Shown piece by piece: positions 25,810-34,894 of a stretch of 64,000 nt of DNA. How positions within the stretch are numbered: the stretch's first letter is position 1; each line of letters starts with the position of its first letter. Below the pieces are notes generated by a model that was not told the DNA's origin, made no database searches, and worked only from the letters and a program-made list of their open reading frames with translations. This stretch comes from Rhizobium sp. ICMP 5592. GTDB taxonomy: Bacteria; Pseudomonadota; Alphaproteobacteria; Rhizobiales; Rhizobiaceae. The translations under genes and the position numbers were made by a program. Location of the stretch: NCBI RefSeq assembly GCF_009498525.1, contig NZ_QSNT01000002.1, forward strand, positions 930,001 to 994,000, written 5' to 3'.

Positions 25810-27276
25810 ATGACGGAAATTGCAAGCGAGGCAAAGGCGCTGATCTTCATGACGGCGCGCGATTGCGAAATGTATGTCAGGCAATCCCTGGCGAGCCTCT
25901 CCCGGCAGACGCTCGATGATCAGCATGTCCTTTTCATCGACGATCGCTCCGACGACGATACCGGTGTTATCGCCGCCGAGCTGCTCAACGATCTTTTCCC
26001 CAATCGCCATACCTTCATCCGCAATGAAACGCGCCTCGGAAAGTCGCGTAACGTCTGGGAGCATCTGAGGCCGCGCACAAAGATGGCTGAGTTCATCGCC
26101 GTCCTCGACGGCGACGACCAGCTGATCATTCCGAATATTCTGGAGCGGATGTCCGAGAGCTATGCCGGCGGGCAGGATGTCGTCTGGACGAACTTCGTCA
26201 CCGATGGCGGTGGGGTCGGCGGCAATGGCGCTCTCGATCCGAACCTCTCGCCGCGCCGGCAAGGCTGGAAGACCAGCCATCTCTTCAGCTTCCGCGCCTC
26301 GCTGCTGGATAATGTTCCCGAAGGTTATTTGCGCGACGATGCCGGACAATGGTTCATGGCGGCCTGCGACATCGCCCTTGCCCTGCCCATCCTCGATCAG
26401 ACCCGGCGTTATGAGTTCATCCCGGTCAATGCTCACCGTTACACGGCGACCAATCCCTATTCGCACCACAATCTCGATCCGCAGTCGCGCGGGCTGAATT
26501 CCACCGCGCAGCAGCGGTCTGCACAGGAGGTGTTCAACAAGCCGCCCCTGCCGCTGACCCGGCCGGCAAAGACGGCCGCGACGCAGGTGGTGGCGAACGT
26601 TGCCACCGAACATCATTCGTCGGCTATCAGTACCACTGCCGATGCAGCTCAGGCCTGGCAGGAAACGGCGGGCCAGATCCTGGTGGCCGGCTATCCGACC
26701 CTGCTCGACGCCCAATCGGCGGCGGGCCGTGACATGCTGACGCCGATGCAGATCTGGGCGCTTCGCCGCGCGGCACTCAGCAGGGGCGATACCCCGAATA
26801 TCCTGCACATCGGTGCGCCGCGTTCCGCATTGGCGCTGGCCTCCATTCTCTCCGGCCTCGATGCCGGGCTGAACTGCCTATGTCTTTCGCCGGAACAAGT
26901 TGGCGATATGGAAGCCCGTTTCATGGCTAGCGGCCTGACCGAGGGTATTTCCATCATCGAATCCGAAGCGGCGAACATAAATTTCGAGGAATTTTCCGCC
27001 GCTTTCCCCGATACAAGGCAGATCAGCGACGACATCAAGTTCGATCTGGTGGTCGTGGACCTGTGGAATACGTCCTATCCGGCCGAGAGCGCGCTTGTTG
27101 CCCTGCCGGCGCTGGCAAACAACCTGTCCCCGCGTGGCTTTGGTTTTTGCCTCTTCGCCCAGGACAGGGCCACCGAGGCGCTGGCGGCGAAACGTTGGGC
27201 CAGCGTCAGCACCGGCCTGAAATTCTGCCTCGATGCCATTGGCGGCAGCGGATTGATGGTCATCGGCGGTCGCTGA
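25810..27276 (+). CDS. GT2-type glycosyltransferase fused to a methyltransferase-like domain
   Basis: 488 residues from the ATG at 25810 (25777 and 25753 are also possible; no strong ribosome site decides). Residues about 5-215 form a GT-A fold with KALIFMTARDCEMYVRQSLASLSRQTLDDQHVLFIDDRSDDDT and the metal-binding VLDGDD. A Thr/Ala-rich linker follows. The C-terminal about 170 residues look like a Rossmann/SAM-type domain (NILHIGAPRSALALASILSGLDAGLNCLCLSP ... FDLVVVDLWNT), but the glycine motif is not a standard class I motif, so activity is uncertain. The next gene carries the two domain types in reversed order. Confidence 0.7.
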   Translation: MTEIASEAKALIFMTARDCEMYVRQSLASLSRQTLDDQHVLFIDDRSDDDTGVIAAELLNDLFPNRHTFIRNETRLGKSRNVWEHLRPRTKMAEFIAVLDGDDQLIIPNILERMSESYAGGQDVVWTNFVTDGGGVGGNGALDPNLSPRRQGWKTSHLFSFRASLLDNVPEGYLRDDAGQWFMAACDIALALPILDQTRRYEFIPVNAHRYTATNPYSHHNLDPQSRGLNSTAQQRSAQEVFNKPPLPLTRPAKTAATQVVANVATEHHSSAISTTADAAQAWQETAGQILVAGYPTLLDAQSAAGRDMLTPMQIWALRRAALSRGDTPNILHIGAPRSALALASILSGLDAGLNCLCLSPEQVGDMEARFMASGLTEGISIIESEAANINFEEFSAAFPDTRQISDDIKFDLVVVDLWNTSYPAESALVALPALANNLSPRGFGFCLFAQDRATEALAAKRWASVSTGLKFCLDAIGGSGLMVIGGR

Positions 27277-27337
27277 TCATGCTCTCGAACGCGCCTGCAT
27301 ATTCTCGATAAACCTTTGCATGTTGGAAAGAACCGCG

Positions 27338-29146
27338 ATGACTCTGCAAGCCACCGTCGCCTGCGAAGTGAACAGCTACCGGACCCCGGTCCGGTTCCAC
27401 CTTCCCAATCCGAACGATCATATCCAGAGGATCATCCTGCAAAGCCGTGCTTTCTACGAGCGGGGCATGCTGGAAGACATCGGATCATCCTTGCCGGAAG
27501 ACGCCTTCGTCATCGATGTCGGCGCCAATATCGGCAATCACACACTGTTTTTCAGTGCCGTCGCCGGAGCCAGGATATTGGCCATCGAACCGAACGGTGA
27601 GGCGCTGCATATTCTTCGGGCGAACGTAAGTCTGAACGGCTTGCAGGATCGCGTCGATATCAAGCCGATAGCCTTGGGTGCCGAGGCGGGCATGGGAAAC
27701 ATTATCGAGGAGGATTCCTCCAGGCTGGGGATGGCCCGCGTCATGGTTACCGCCGACGGGCAGGTTCCCGTGGCCCGTCTCGACGATATCGTTCGGGGGC
27801 AGCATGTGCACCTGATCAAGATCGATGTCGAGGGCATGGAAGTAGAGGTGTTGCGCGGCGCTGTCGGCACGATAGAGCGATGCAGCCCGAGGCTGCTCGT
27901 CGAAGCGGCGACGGCGCAGTCGCTGCAGGATGTCGAGGCCATCTTGCGGCCGCTCGGCTATCGCAAGATCAAGGTCTACAACGAAACGCCGACCTATCTG
28001 TTCGAAGCGAAGTTCGCCGAAGCCTCCCCGGAGAGGCGCATTCAGGCGATCGACCCCACGCATGTCGCCGCCCTGCCGCCGACGGAAGAGATCGTTGCCG
28101 GCATGGCGACGGTCTCTGGCAATGAGGTCGCGCTGCGAGCGACTGTCATGTCGCTATTGCCGCAGGTCGATCGGCTCTATGTCTATCTCAACGGCTTCAC
28201 GGAAGCGCCACGCTTCATCGCCGAACATCCGAAGATCCGGCATTTCATCGATACCGATGGCAGCCGCTATGGCGATGCCGGCAAGTTCTGGGGGCTGGAG
28301 CAGGTCAAGGACGCCATCTATATCAGCTGCGACGACGATATTCTCTATCCCGATGATTTTGTCGCCCGCATGGTCGGCGAATTGGCGCAATTGCGCGGCC
28401 AGGCCGTCGTCAGCGTGCATGGCTCGATCATCCTGCAGCCGAGCCACGGCTATTACAAGGATCGCAGCCGCGCCGTCTTCCATTACGAGCGCGCCCTGAT
28501 GCGGCGTCGGCGGGTCCATGTGGCGGCGACCGGCACCAGCGCCTTCCACACCAGCATCGTAAAGGTGACGCTCGCCGATTTCCGTCACCGCAACATGGCG
28601 GACATCTGGCTGACGGAATATCTGCATCGTCAGGGTATTCCCTCCTATGTCGTGCCGCGCAACGACGGCTGGCTGAAGTCGATAGAGGTGCCGCGCGCGA
28701 CGATCTATGCGCAGTCGGCAGCCGGCACGGGCTCGGCTTATGACAGCTCCAGCAGGCAGGACGAAGTGCTCTCGACGATGTATCCGGTCTCGCTCCTGAG
28801 CTCCGATGCGAAGGATGCCTCCTCGATCATCTACCTGGTGGACGCCGACCGTCCCGACGGGCTGGTGGAGTTCATCCTGGCTGTCGCCGGGCGAGAGCGC
28901 GATCCGGTCGTTTTCGTGACCTGCGATCATGAAACCGAAGCCATGCGCAATGTGACGCTTCATCCGGAGTTTCTCTGCGAAGTGCATCTCGTTGCCCGCA
29001 GCGGCAGCAATGTGTCTGCCTATTTCGAGTTGCTGTCGAAGCATAAAGAGCGAGTCAAAGCCTGGACTCTTCGCGGCGGCAATGAACTGAAACTGGTGAG
29101 CGGCGGCGAATGGGAGAATTGGTTCGCACCGAACCGTCAGTCTTGA
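27338..29146 (+). CDS. FkbM-family methyltransferase fused to a glycosyltransferase-like domain
   Basis: 602 residues from the ATG at 27338, preceded by GGAAAG at 7 bases. Residues about 35-225 are an FkbM methyltransferase (FVIDVGANIGNHTLFFSAVAGARILAIEPN, LIKIDVEGMEVEVLRGA, RLLVEAA). From about 240 a GT-A-like domain follows with VSGNEVALRATVMSLLPQVDRLYVYLNG and CDDDILYPDDFVARM. A C-terminal region (about 490-600) is of unknown type. Probably a cytoplasmic enzyme in building and O-methylating a surface glycan, acting with the neighbour at 25810. It ends before the terminator at 29262. Confidence 0.78.
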   Translation: MTLQATVACEVNSYRTPVRFHLPNPNDHIQRIILQSRAFYERGMLEDIGSSLPEDAFVIDVGANIGNHTLFFSAVAGARILAIEPNGEALHILRANVSLNGLQDRVDIKPIALGAEAGMGNIIEEDSSRLGMARVMVTADGQVPVARLDDIVRGQHVHLIKIDVEGMEVEVLRGAVGTIERCSPRLLVEAATAQSLQDVEAILRPLGYRKIKVYNETPTYLFEAKFAEASPERRIQAIDPTHVAALPPTEEIVAGMATVSGNEVALRATVMSLLPQVDRLYVYLNGFTEAPRFIAEHPKIRHFIDTDGSRYGDAGKFWGLEQVKDAIYISCDDDILYPDDFVARMVGELAQLRGQAVVSVHGSIILQPSHGYYKDRSRAVFHYERALMRRRRVHVAATGTSAFHTSIVKVTLADFRHRNMADIWLTEYLHRQGIPSYVVPRNDGWLKSIEVPRATIYAQSAAGTGSAYDSSSRQDEVLSTMYPVSLLSSDAKDASSIIYLVDADRPDGLVEFILAVAGRERDPVVFVTCDHETEAMRNVTLHPEFLCEVHLVARSGSNVSAYFELLSKHKERVKAWTLRGGNELKLVSGGEWENWFAPNRQS

Positions 29147-29261
29147 GTTTCATCCCCTCGGCGGTTCCGGCTGACATGCACATGGCGAGTGATGATCACT
29201 GATGCTCGCCCGCTCGGGCAATAGCGGGCGTGATCGGGAAGCGAAGTGCAGGCTGAGGTCG

Positions 29262-29300
29262 AAGCCGGCCGGCATGATTTTGCGGCCGGCTTTGATATTG
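29262..29300 (+). terminator. Terminator between the FkbM-fusion gene and bmt
   Basis: 9-bp stem AAGCCGGCC/GGCCGGCTT with a 13-base loop and TTTGATATT after it on the plus strand. An additional stem, GCCCGCT/AGCGGGC, lies just upstream (29211-29232). Confidence 0.6.
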
Positions 29301-29307
29301 GTGATGC

Positions 29308-30321
29308 TTAGCCGCGGCGCCGGCGTTCGCGCACGGGTGCGGCTCCGCCTTCATTGGCCGTCTTGTTGCGCAGCGGGCCGATGCGCTCGATGATGGTTTC
29401 CAGCGTCGGGCGCGGGCCGGGCGTGTAATTGTCGAGCGCCTCGCGCATTGCGGCGAGGTGATTGCAGGACGTGCCGCAGCAGCCGCCGATGATCTTGGCG
29501 CCGGCGTCGCGGGCAAGGCGCGCATAATCGGCCATCAGCGGCGGTGTGCCGGAATAATAGATCTCGGCGCCACGATATTCGGGAATACCGCAATTGCCCT
29601 TGACGATCACGGTTGCTGTCGGGTCGGCCTCGGTCATGTCGAGCAGGCTCGAGAGAATATCCGATGCGCCGACGCCGCAATTGGCGCCCGTGGCGAGCGG
29701 ACCTTCGCCGACATCCTTGGCAACGCCATGGAGATCCTTCGGATGCAGGCCCATCATGGTCTTGCCGGCAGTGTCAAAGGAGCCGGTATAGGTGTAGGGC
29801 AGGCCAACCTTGACGGCAGCCTCTGCCGCGGCGCGGATTTCTTCCGGCGACGACATGGTCTCGATCCAGGCGACATCGACGCCACCTGCCTTCAAGCCTT
29901 CGATCTGCTCGGCAAAGGCGGCAACGGCATCCTCATAGGTCAGCGCGCCGAGCGGCACCAGCAACTCGCCGGTCGGGCCGACGGAGCCGGCGACGATGAC
30001 CTTGCGGCCTGCCTTGTCCGCGACTGCGCGGGCGATTTCGGCCGCCGTCTTGTTCAGGCTGTGAACGCGATCCTGCGCATGGTGCAGCTTCAAGCGGTGA
30101 CGCGTGCCGCCGAACGTGTTGGTGAGGATGATATCGGCGCCGGCATCGACGAAATCCTGATGCAGCTTGGTGATGCGTTCGGGATGTTGCTCGTTCCAGA
30201 TTTCCGGCGCTTCACCGGCCTCCAGCCCCATGGCGAAGAGATTGGTGCCCGTCGCGCCATCGGCGAGCAGCACGCCCTTTTCGGCGAGAAGATCGGTCAA
30301 GGGATTGGCTGTGACGGTCAT
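29308..30321 (-). CDS. bmt: Betaine-homocysteine S-methyltransferase (Bmt)
   Basis: 337 residues of the homocysteine methyltransferase TIM barrel. The N-terminal LLADGATGTNLFAMGLEAG and TNTFGGTRHRLKLH segments and the zinc ligands Cys215 (GANCGVG) and Cys281/Cys282 (GGCCGTS) are all present. In Sinorhizobium the homologous Bmt uses glycine betaine as methyl donor for methionine. It is a second route for removing a betaine methyl group, beside the corrinoid path encoded upstream. The gene sits between that path and a betaine-type ABC importer. The C-terminus carries a short Arg-rich tail. Confidence 0.88.
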   Translation of the reverse strand: MTVTANPLTDLLAEKGVLLADGATGTNLFAMGLEAGEAPEIWNEQHPERITKLHQDFVDAGADIILTNTFGGTRHRLKLHHAQDRVHSLNKTAAEIARAVADKAGRKVIVAGSVGPTGELLVPLGALTYEDAVAAFAEQIEGLKAGGVDVAWIETMSSPEEIRAAAEAAVKVGLPYTYTGSFDTAGKTMMGLHPKDLHGVAKDVGEGPLATGANCGVGASDILSSLLDMTEADPTATVIVKGNCGIPEYRGAEIYYSGTPPLMADYARLARDAGAKIIGGCCGTSCNHLAAMREALDNYTPGPRPTLETIIERIGPLRNKTANEGGAAPVRERRRRG

Positions 30322-30426
30322 GGGGCCTCCTCGGATGTTCTGAATTGAAATGCAGATATAAACATTTCTTTATGTGATCGCAATGTCGGGATAAAGGCAG
30401 AGCTTGCTCGATAGTCCGATGTGAAG

Positions 30427-30453
30427 GAAAAAAGCGCCCGGGCAGGGCGCTTT
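30427..30453 (-). terminator. Terminator of the betaine importer operon
   Basis: On the minus strand, AAAGCGCCC/GGGCGCTTT with a 5-base loop followed by a TTTTTT tract, about 25 bases after the stop of the ATPase gene. Classical rho-independent form. Confidence 0.8.
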
Positions 30454-30476
30454 CCATCTTGCGACGATGATGAATT

Positions 30477-31529
30477 TCAGGCTGCTGCCATTCTCGTCGT
30501 TTCATGCGTCGTCGGTGTGACCATGGCGGTGATGATGCCTTGCAGGTCGATCGTGCCGATCGGCCGGCCGGCGGCATCGGTGATGATGGCCGAGTTCTGC
30601 GCGTTGTCGGTCATCTGCTTGGCTGCCATTTCCAGCGTCATGTCGCCGGGCACACGGGGGCCGTGGGCTTCGCCGGCAATGGGCTTCATGATGGTCTGGG
30701 TCTGGATGACGCGGCCGCGGTTCACTTCCTTGACGAAAGCGGTGATGTAGTCGTCGGCGGGTCTGAGCACGATCTCCTGGCCGCTGCCCTGCTGCACGAC
30801 CTTGCCGTCGCGCAGGATGGCGATCTTGTCGCCAAGGCGCAGCGCCTCGTCGAGGTCGTGGGTGATGAAGACCACGGTCTTCTTCAATTCCTTCTGCAGG
30901 TCGAGAAGCACGCTCTGCATGTCGACACGGATCAGCGGGTCGAGCGCGGAATAGGCTTCGTCCATCAGCAGGATATCGGCGTCGTTGGTTAGCGCCCGGG
31001 CAAGGCCGACACGCTGCTGCATGCCGCCGGAAAGCTGATTGGGGTAATGGTTTTCGAAGCCTCTGAGTCCGACGCGCTCGATCCAGTACTGGCCCTTTTT
31101 CGCGCTCTCGGAGCGGGCAACGCCCTGGATATCCAGGCCATAGATGGTGTTTTCGATCACCGTGCGGTGCGGCAGCAGGGCGAATTTCTGGAACACCATC
31201 GCCGTCTTGTGGCGGCGGAACTCGCGCAAGGCATTCTCGCCCATCTTGCAGACATCGACACCGTCATAGAGCACTTCACCGGCCGTCGGCTCGATCAGCC
31301 GGTTTATGTGGCGGATCAGCGTCGATTTGCCGGAGCCGGAGAGGCCCATGACGACAGTGATGGCGCCGGCCGGCATGTCGATGTTGATATCCTGCAGGCC
31401 GAGAACATGACCATGCGTCTCGTTGAGTTCGGCCTTGCCAAGGCCGTTCTTGACCGCATCCACATAGTCGCGTCCGCGCGGGCCGAAGATCTTGTAGAGG
31501 TTCTTGATCTGGATCGCGTGACTAGCCAT
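30477..31529 (-). CDS. Betaine-type ABC importer, ATP-binding subunit with CBS segment
   Basis: 350 residues from the ATG at 31529, with GGAGG upstream; it overlaps the permease stop by eight bases. Walker A is GLSGSGKST (about 59-67), the signature LSGGMQQRVGLARAL and Walker B ILLMDE. The N-terminal extension (YKIFGPRGRDYVDAV) and the C-terminal region after about 270, with a CBS-like IITDAAGRPIGTIDLQGIITAMV, are typical of the OpuA/ProV family of quaternary-ammonium importers. These domains often give osmotic or ligand gating. It works with the permease at 31522 and the binding protein at 32679. Confidence 0.9.
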   Translation of the reverse strand: MASHAIQIKNLYKIFGPRGRDYVDAVKNGLGKAELNETHGHVLGLQDINIDMPAGAITVVMGLSGSGKSTLIRHINRLIEPTAGEVLYDGVDVCKMGENALREFRRHKTAMVFQKFALLPHRTVIENTIYGLDIQGVARSESAKKGQYWIERVGLRGFENHYPNQLSGGMQQRVGLARALTNDADILLMDEAYSALDPLIRVDMQSVLLDLQKELKKTVVFITHDLDEALRLGDKIAILRDGKVVQQGSGQEIVLRPADDYITAFVKEVNRGRVIQTQTIMKPIAGEAHGPRVPGDMTLEMAAKQMTDNAQNSAIITDAAGRPIGTIDLQGIITAMVTPTTHETTRMAAA

Positions 31530-32433
31530 GGATGACCTCCGAGTGCTTCTGGAGCCGTCTGCCATAGGCCTGGCTCGTACGGTCGAAAATGATGGCGATG
31601 GCGACAAGGGCAAAGCCGTTGAGGAAGCCAACAGTGAAGAACTGGTTGTTGATGGCCTGCAGCGTGTTCTTGCCGAGCCCGCCGACGCCGACCATCGAGG
31701 CGACGACGACCATGGCGAGCGACATCATGATGGTCTGGTTGATGCCGGCCATGATGGTGGGCAAGGCTAGCGGGATCTGCACGTTGAACAGCTTTTGCCG
31801 GTGCGACGAGCCGAAGGCGTCGGCCGCTTCCAGCACTTCCTTGTCGACCAGGCGGATGCCTAGATTGGTCAGGCGGATCATCGGCGGGACGGCGTAGATG
31901 ACGACGGCGATCAGCCCCGGCACCTTGCCGATGCCGAAAATCACGACGACGGGAATGAGATAGACGAAGCTCGGCATTGTCTGCATCACGTCGAGGGTCG
32001 GATTGATGATCGATTGCAGCCGGTCTGAGCGGGCCATCAATATGCCGATCGGAAGACCGATGACGATGGCGATGAGGGTGCAGACGGTCACCATGGCGAG
32101 CGTCACCATCGTGTCGCCCCAGAGACCACAGACGCCGATCAGGATCATGGAAATGGCGGTGCCGGCGACGATCTTTAGGTTGCGGCTGGCGGCATAGACG
32201 ACGCCCATCATGACAAGGATCACGATGAACCAGGGCGTGTTGGTGAAAAGCCATTCCAGATGGTTCAGAAACCATTGCAGCGGCTGCACCACGGTGTCGA
32301 TGATATTGCCGTAGGAGCGCACGATCGCTCTGAAGCCGTCATCGATATTCTTGCGCGCGAGGCGGATCAGCGTGTCGTCGATCGCCGGAAAATTGCACAG
32401 AACATCCGGCAAGAAACTACATTGAATAGCCAT
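31522..32433 (-). CDS. Betaine-type ABC importer, permease subunit (ProW/OpuAB family)
   Basis: 303 residues. Several membrane helices begin with FIVILVMMGVVYAA. The EAA-like loop is DAFGSSHRQKLFNVQIPLALPTIMAGINQTIMMSLAMVVVASMVG, the typical ProW motif. A hydrophilic N-terminus of about 60 residues precedes the first helix. It is an inner-membrane component. It overlaps the ATPase start, so expression is coupled. Confidence 0.9.
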   Translation of the reverse strand: MAIQCSFLPDVLCNFPAIDDTLIRLARKNIDDGFRAIVRSYGNIIDTVVQPLQWFLNHLEWLFTNTPWFIVILVMMGVVYAASRNLKIVAGTAISMILIGVCGLWGDTMVTLAMVTVCTLIAIVIGLPIGILMARSDRLQSIINPTLDVMQTMPSFVYLIPVVVIFGIGKVPGLIAVVIYAVPPMIRLTNLGIRLVDKEVLEAADAFGSSHRQKLFNVQIPLALPTIMAGINQTIMMSLAMVVVASMVGVGGLGKNTLQAINNQFFTVGFLNGFALVAIAIIFDRTSQAYGRRLQKHSEVIHG

Positions 32434-32678
32434 GGACTTCCCCTTCTTGCCCGGTTGTTGTCCAGCCTGAGCGTGTGGCTTTCACGCCGGATGGTACAGC
32501 AACACTGAGCCGGTTCTTCAGGCTGCCGCTTCCTTTTTACATCATTTACAGGCGCCATTCTGGACTTGTTGCGACCTTGGGCGGTGTCGGCCTGTCGGTA
32601 TATGAGCGTTGCCAGAGCCGTTGCGAATGCGGAACTGGCGGCCGACAGAGTGCCTGCCGCCAGTTCCGGCGTCTCCTA

Positions 32679-33677
32679 TCAGAGCGACGCCTTGACCTTG
32701 GTCGCGACATCGGCGGAAACCCACTTGGTCCACATGTCGGGGTAGGTCTTCAGGAAGTACTTTGCTGCATCTTCGTTGGTGCCCTGGTTATCCGTCATCC
32801 AGGCGAGAACCTTGCCGACCGTGCCATTGTCCCATTTGCGGGTCTTGACATAGTCCATGGCAACACTTGCCTTGGATGCGAAGTCCTTGGTCACGACCGT
32901 ATAGACTTCTGAAACAGGATAGGAATTGACCTTCGGACTGGCGCAATCCTGCTGCGAGGTGCAGGCGTCCCATTCCTTCTTATCGTGCGGCACGTCGAAG
33001 CTCAGGCGCACCATGTCGTATTTACCAAGGATGGCGGTCGGCGCCCAATAGTAGCCGAGCCAGCCGGTCTTCTTTTCGAAGGCATTGGCGATCGAGCCGT
33101 CGAGGCCGGCGGCCGAGCCGGTATCGACCAGCGTGAAGCCGAGTTTTTCGGCGCCAGTCGCCTTATAGAGATTAGCGGTGGAAATCTGGCAGTTCCAGCC
33201 CGATGGGCAATTGTAGACGGCGCCCTTCGAAGGATCTTCCGGGGCAGGGAAGAGTTCCGGATGCTTCAGCGCGTCCTGGACGGTTTTGATGTCGGGATGG
33301 GCGTCGGCGAGGAACTTCGGAATCCACCAGCCTTCGACACCGCCGTCGCTGAGAAGCGGTGCTGCCTCGATCAGGCGGCCTTCGGAAACGGCCTTGTCGA
33401 GCGCGATACGCACCGAGTTGATCCAGAGTTCGGGCGCGATGTCGGGTGTGCCCTTTTCGTTCATGGAGGTGAAGGTCGGCTGTGTGTCGCCGGTCACCAG
33501 CGTGACATTACAGCCATAGCCATTTTGCAGGATGATCTTGTCGACCTGCGCGGCGACGCCGGCAGATGCCCAGTTCATTTCGGCGATCGAAACGTCGCCG
33601 CATCCCGCAGCCTGTGCCGAGCCAGCCAAAGCATAGGCACCCAGTGCGAAGATGGCGGAAGCGATAAGCTTCTTCAT
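32679..33677 (-). CDS. Betaine-type ABC importer, periplasmic substrate-binding protein
   Basis: 332 residues with signal peptide MKKLIASAIFALGAYALAGSAQAA. The fold is the OpuAC/ProX type, with VSIAEMNWASAGVAAQVDKIILQNGYGCNVTLVTGDTQPT and the Trp-containing NEKGTPDIAPELW and GLDGSIANAFEKKTGWLGYYW segments, whose aromatic residues can form a cage for a quaternary ammonium. The classic ChoX DVGWTDI motif is absent, so choline is less likely than glycine or proline betaine or TMAO. It is transcribed first in the importer run, about 245 bases ahead of the permease; the gap has no gene. Confidence 0.85.
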   Translation of the reverse strand: MKKLIASAIFALGAYALAGSAQAAGCGDVSIAEMNWASAGVAAQVDKIILQNGYGCNVTLVTGDTQPTFTSMNEKGTPDIAPELWINSVRIALDKAVSEGRLIEAAPLLSDGGVEGWWIPKFLADAHPDIKTVQDALKHPELFPAPEDPSKGAVYNCPSGWNCQISTANLYKATGAEKLGFTLVDTGSAAGLDGSIANAFEKKTGWLGYYWAPTAILGKYDMVRLSFDVPHDKKEWDACTSQQDCASPKVNSYPVSEVYTVVTKDFASKASVAMDYVKTRKWDNGTVGKVLAWMTDNQGTNEDAAKYFLKTYPDMWTKWVSADVATKVKASL

Positions 33678-34216
33678 TGGATTACGTCTCCCAGTTTCTC
33701 GTTAAGTTACGGAAATCGGTGCTAGGCGGACTTGACGCCTGCCGATCCCCCGTCAGCGTGGTCGAACCACAACCGTTCACGCGCCGCTGACGACGTCTGT
33801 CCGGTCCCCTATGCTGCTGTCGTGCGTTTGCTTTTTATACGGCCGCGGAACCCTGTCGCAGCCATGCTCTCTTCACATCGACGTGAGGCAGCCTAATGAT
33901 TTGAGGGGGGAAATCAACCTGCTGTTGGTCAATCCGACTTACGGCGACTTATCGGGAAGCCTATATAAGCGTTTGAATTAGCCTCTTTTCCGCTGTCTAT
34001 GGCTGTAAAATGGGCATTGCGAGCCGGGGAGAGTGCTTGGATCCGACAGAGATGAATTGTCTCTGAAATATCGCGTCCGGTAGAGACTTTTTATATTCCA
34101 TTCGCGTCGTTTTTTGCGCCTTGAGAAAAACCGGAAAATTTTCGGAAAATCTTTCGGATTCATCCTTATTTAAGCACTTAATAACCCTCCGGTAACGATG
34201 TCCGGCTATCAATCGA

Positions 34217-34350
34217 GATGTGGCGGGGGACACCGCCCATCTCCGGATCAGGTAGTGCGTCCCGGAGATAGCGAGCCTTGCAGTGTAATATGCAAGCGAG
34301 CCGGCGTTTTTTGGCAAACCGCGTCGATCCCCGGATCGCGCGGTTTTCGC
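34217..34350 (+). ncRNA. Candidate small RNA with terminator
   Basis: A chain of hairpins: GATG/CATC with GGCGG/CCGCC (34217-34241), ATCTCCGG/CCGGAGAT (34239-34246 with 34262-34269), and CTTGCA/TGCAAG (34277-34296) flanked by two copies of GCGAGC. It ends in a terminator-like AAACCGCG/CGCGGTTT with inner GATCC/GGATC (34316-34346), then TTTCGCGTTT. No reading frame is plausible. I do not recognise a named rhizobial sRNA family. Confidence 0.4.
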
Positions 34351-34444
34351 GTTTCAGGCCCTGGTCTCACGGTCGCCGTCAGAATCGATGTAGCATGCGT
34401 CAAAAGGCATAAACGGGCGCCAAGTCTGCTCGCTGAAGGGTGGC

Positions 34445-34482
34445 AATATAAGAAAGCCGCCGATGCGATCGCATGGCGGCTT
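34445..34482 (-). terminator. Terminator of the 47-residue gene
   Basis: On the minus strand, perfect stem AAGCCGCC/GGCGGCTT, with a further GATCGC-type dyad in the loop, followed by TCTTATATT. It is 33 bases after the stop of the small gene. Confidence 0.7.
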
Positions 34483-34514
34483 GTTATGCGGCAAGGCTTT
34501 GGCTTGACGGTCGA

Positions 34515-34658
34515 TCAGCCGACGCTGTAGGTGCGGATGAAGCCAATGGGGCCGGAGCGGGTGTCGAGCTGCTGCAGCCGATTGTCGGGACGGGGTGACG
34601 GCAGCTTGGAATTCCAAGCGATCTGGATGGAATTCTTGTTGTTGAAGATGAAGAGCAT
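34515..34658 (-). CDS. Small conserved-looking protein of 47 residues, function unknown
   Basis: Begins MLFIFNNKNSIQIAWNSKLP and ends FIRTYSVG. The start is preceded by a strong GGAGG seven bases upstream and the stop is followed by a good terminator, which argues for a real gene. No signal peptide or membrane helix is present; Arg and Leu are frequent in the middle. It is a single-gene unit transcribed away from cobQ. Confidence 0.65.
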   Translation of the reverse strand: MLFIFNNKNSIQIAWNSKLPSPRPDNRLQQLDTRSGPIGFIRTYSVG

Positions 34659-34894
34659 CGGGGTATCCTCCAGGCCGTATCGGCCGGCTTTTGTTGTATG
34701 ATTTGGCGGTGGAGATAATCCTCTTGCGCAGTGCGAGCAACGGATGAAATCGTCATCCGATGTCGCAAATAGAGTAAATGGTGAAGTGGTGCATTCTTGC
34801 CCTGGATTGTCGGTTTTCAGCCATTGGTGATGGTGGCGAAATCAAGGCGGAATCCCGGTATTCCAGTGATAAAGACTGATCGGAGCGATAAGGG

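Larger units (their letters stand above)
33678..34514. other. Long intergenic region upstream of the betaine importer
   Basis: About 840 bases with no convincing protein gene. It holds the importer promoter region (33678-33950), an AT-rich stretch, a possible plus-strand terminator (GTCTCT/AGAGAC followed by TTTTTA near 34053-34092), the candidate small RNA at 34217-34350, and the terminator of the small minus-strand gene at 34445-34482. Confidence 0.5.

Noticed and set aside
32679..33677. Choline-specific binding protein ChoX
   Set aside because: The ChoX-type DVGWTDI motif is missing; a general betaine-type name was used instead.
34760..34894. A B12 riboswitch upstream of cobQ
   Set aside because: No GCCACTG box or other conserved block is present in the short upstream region.
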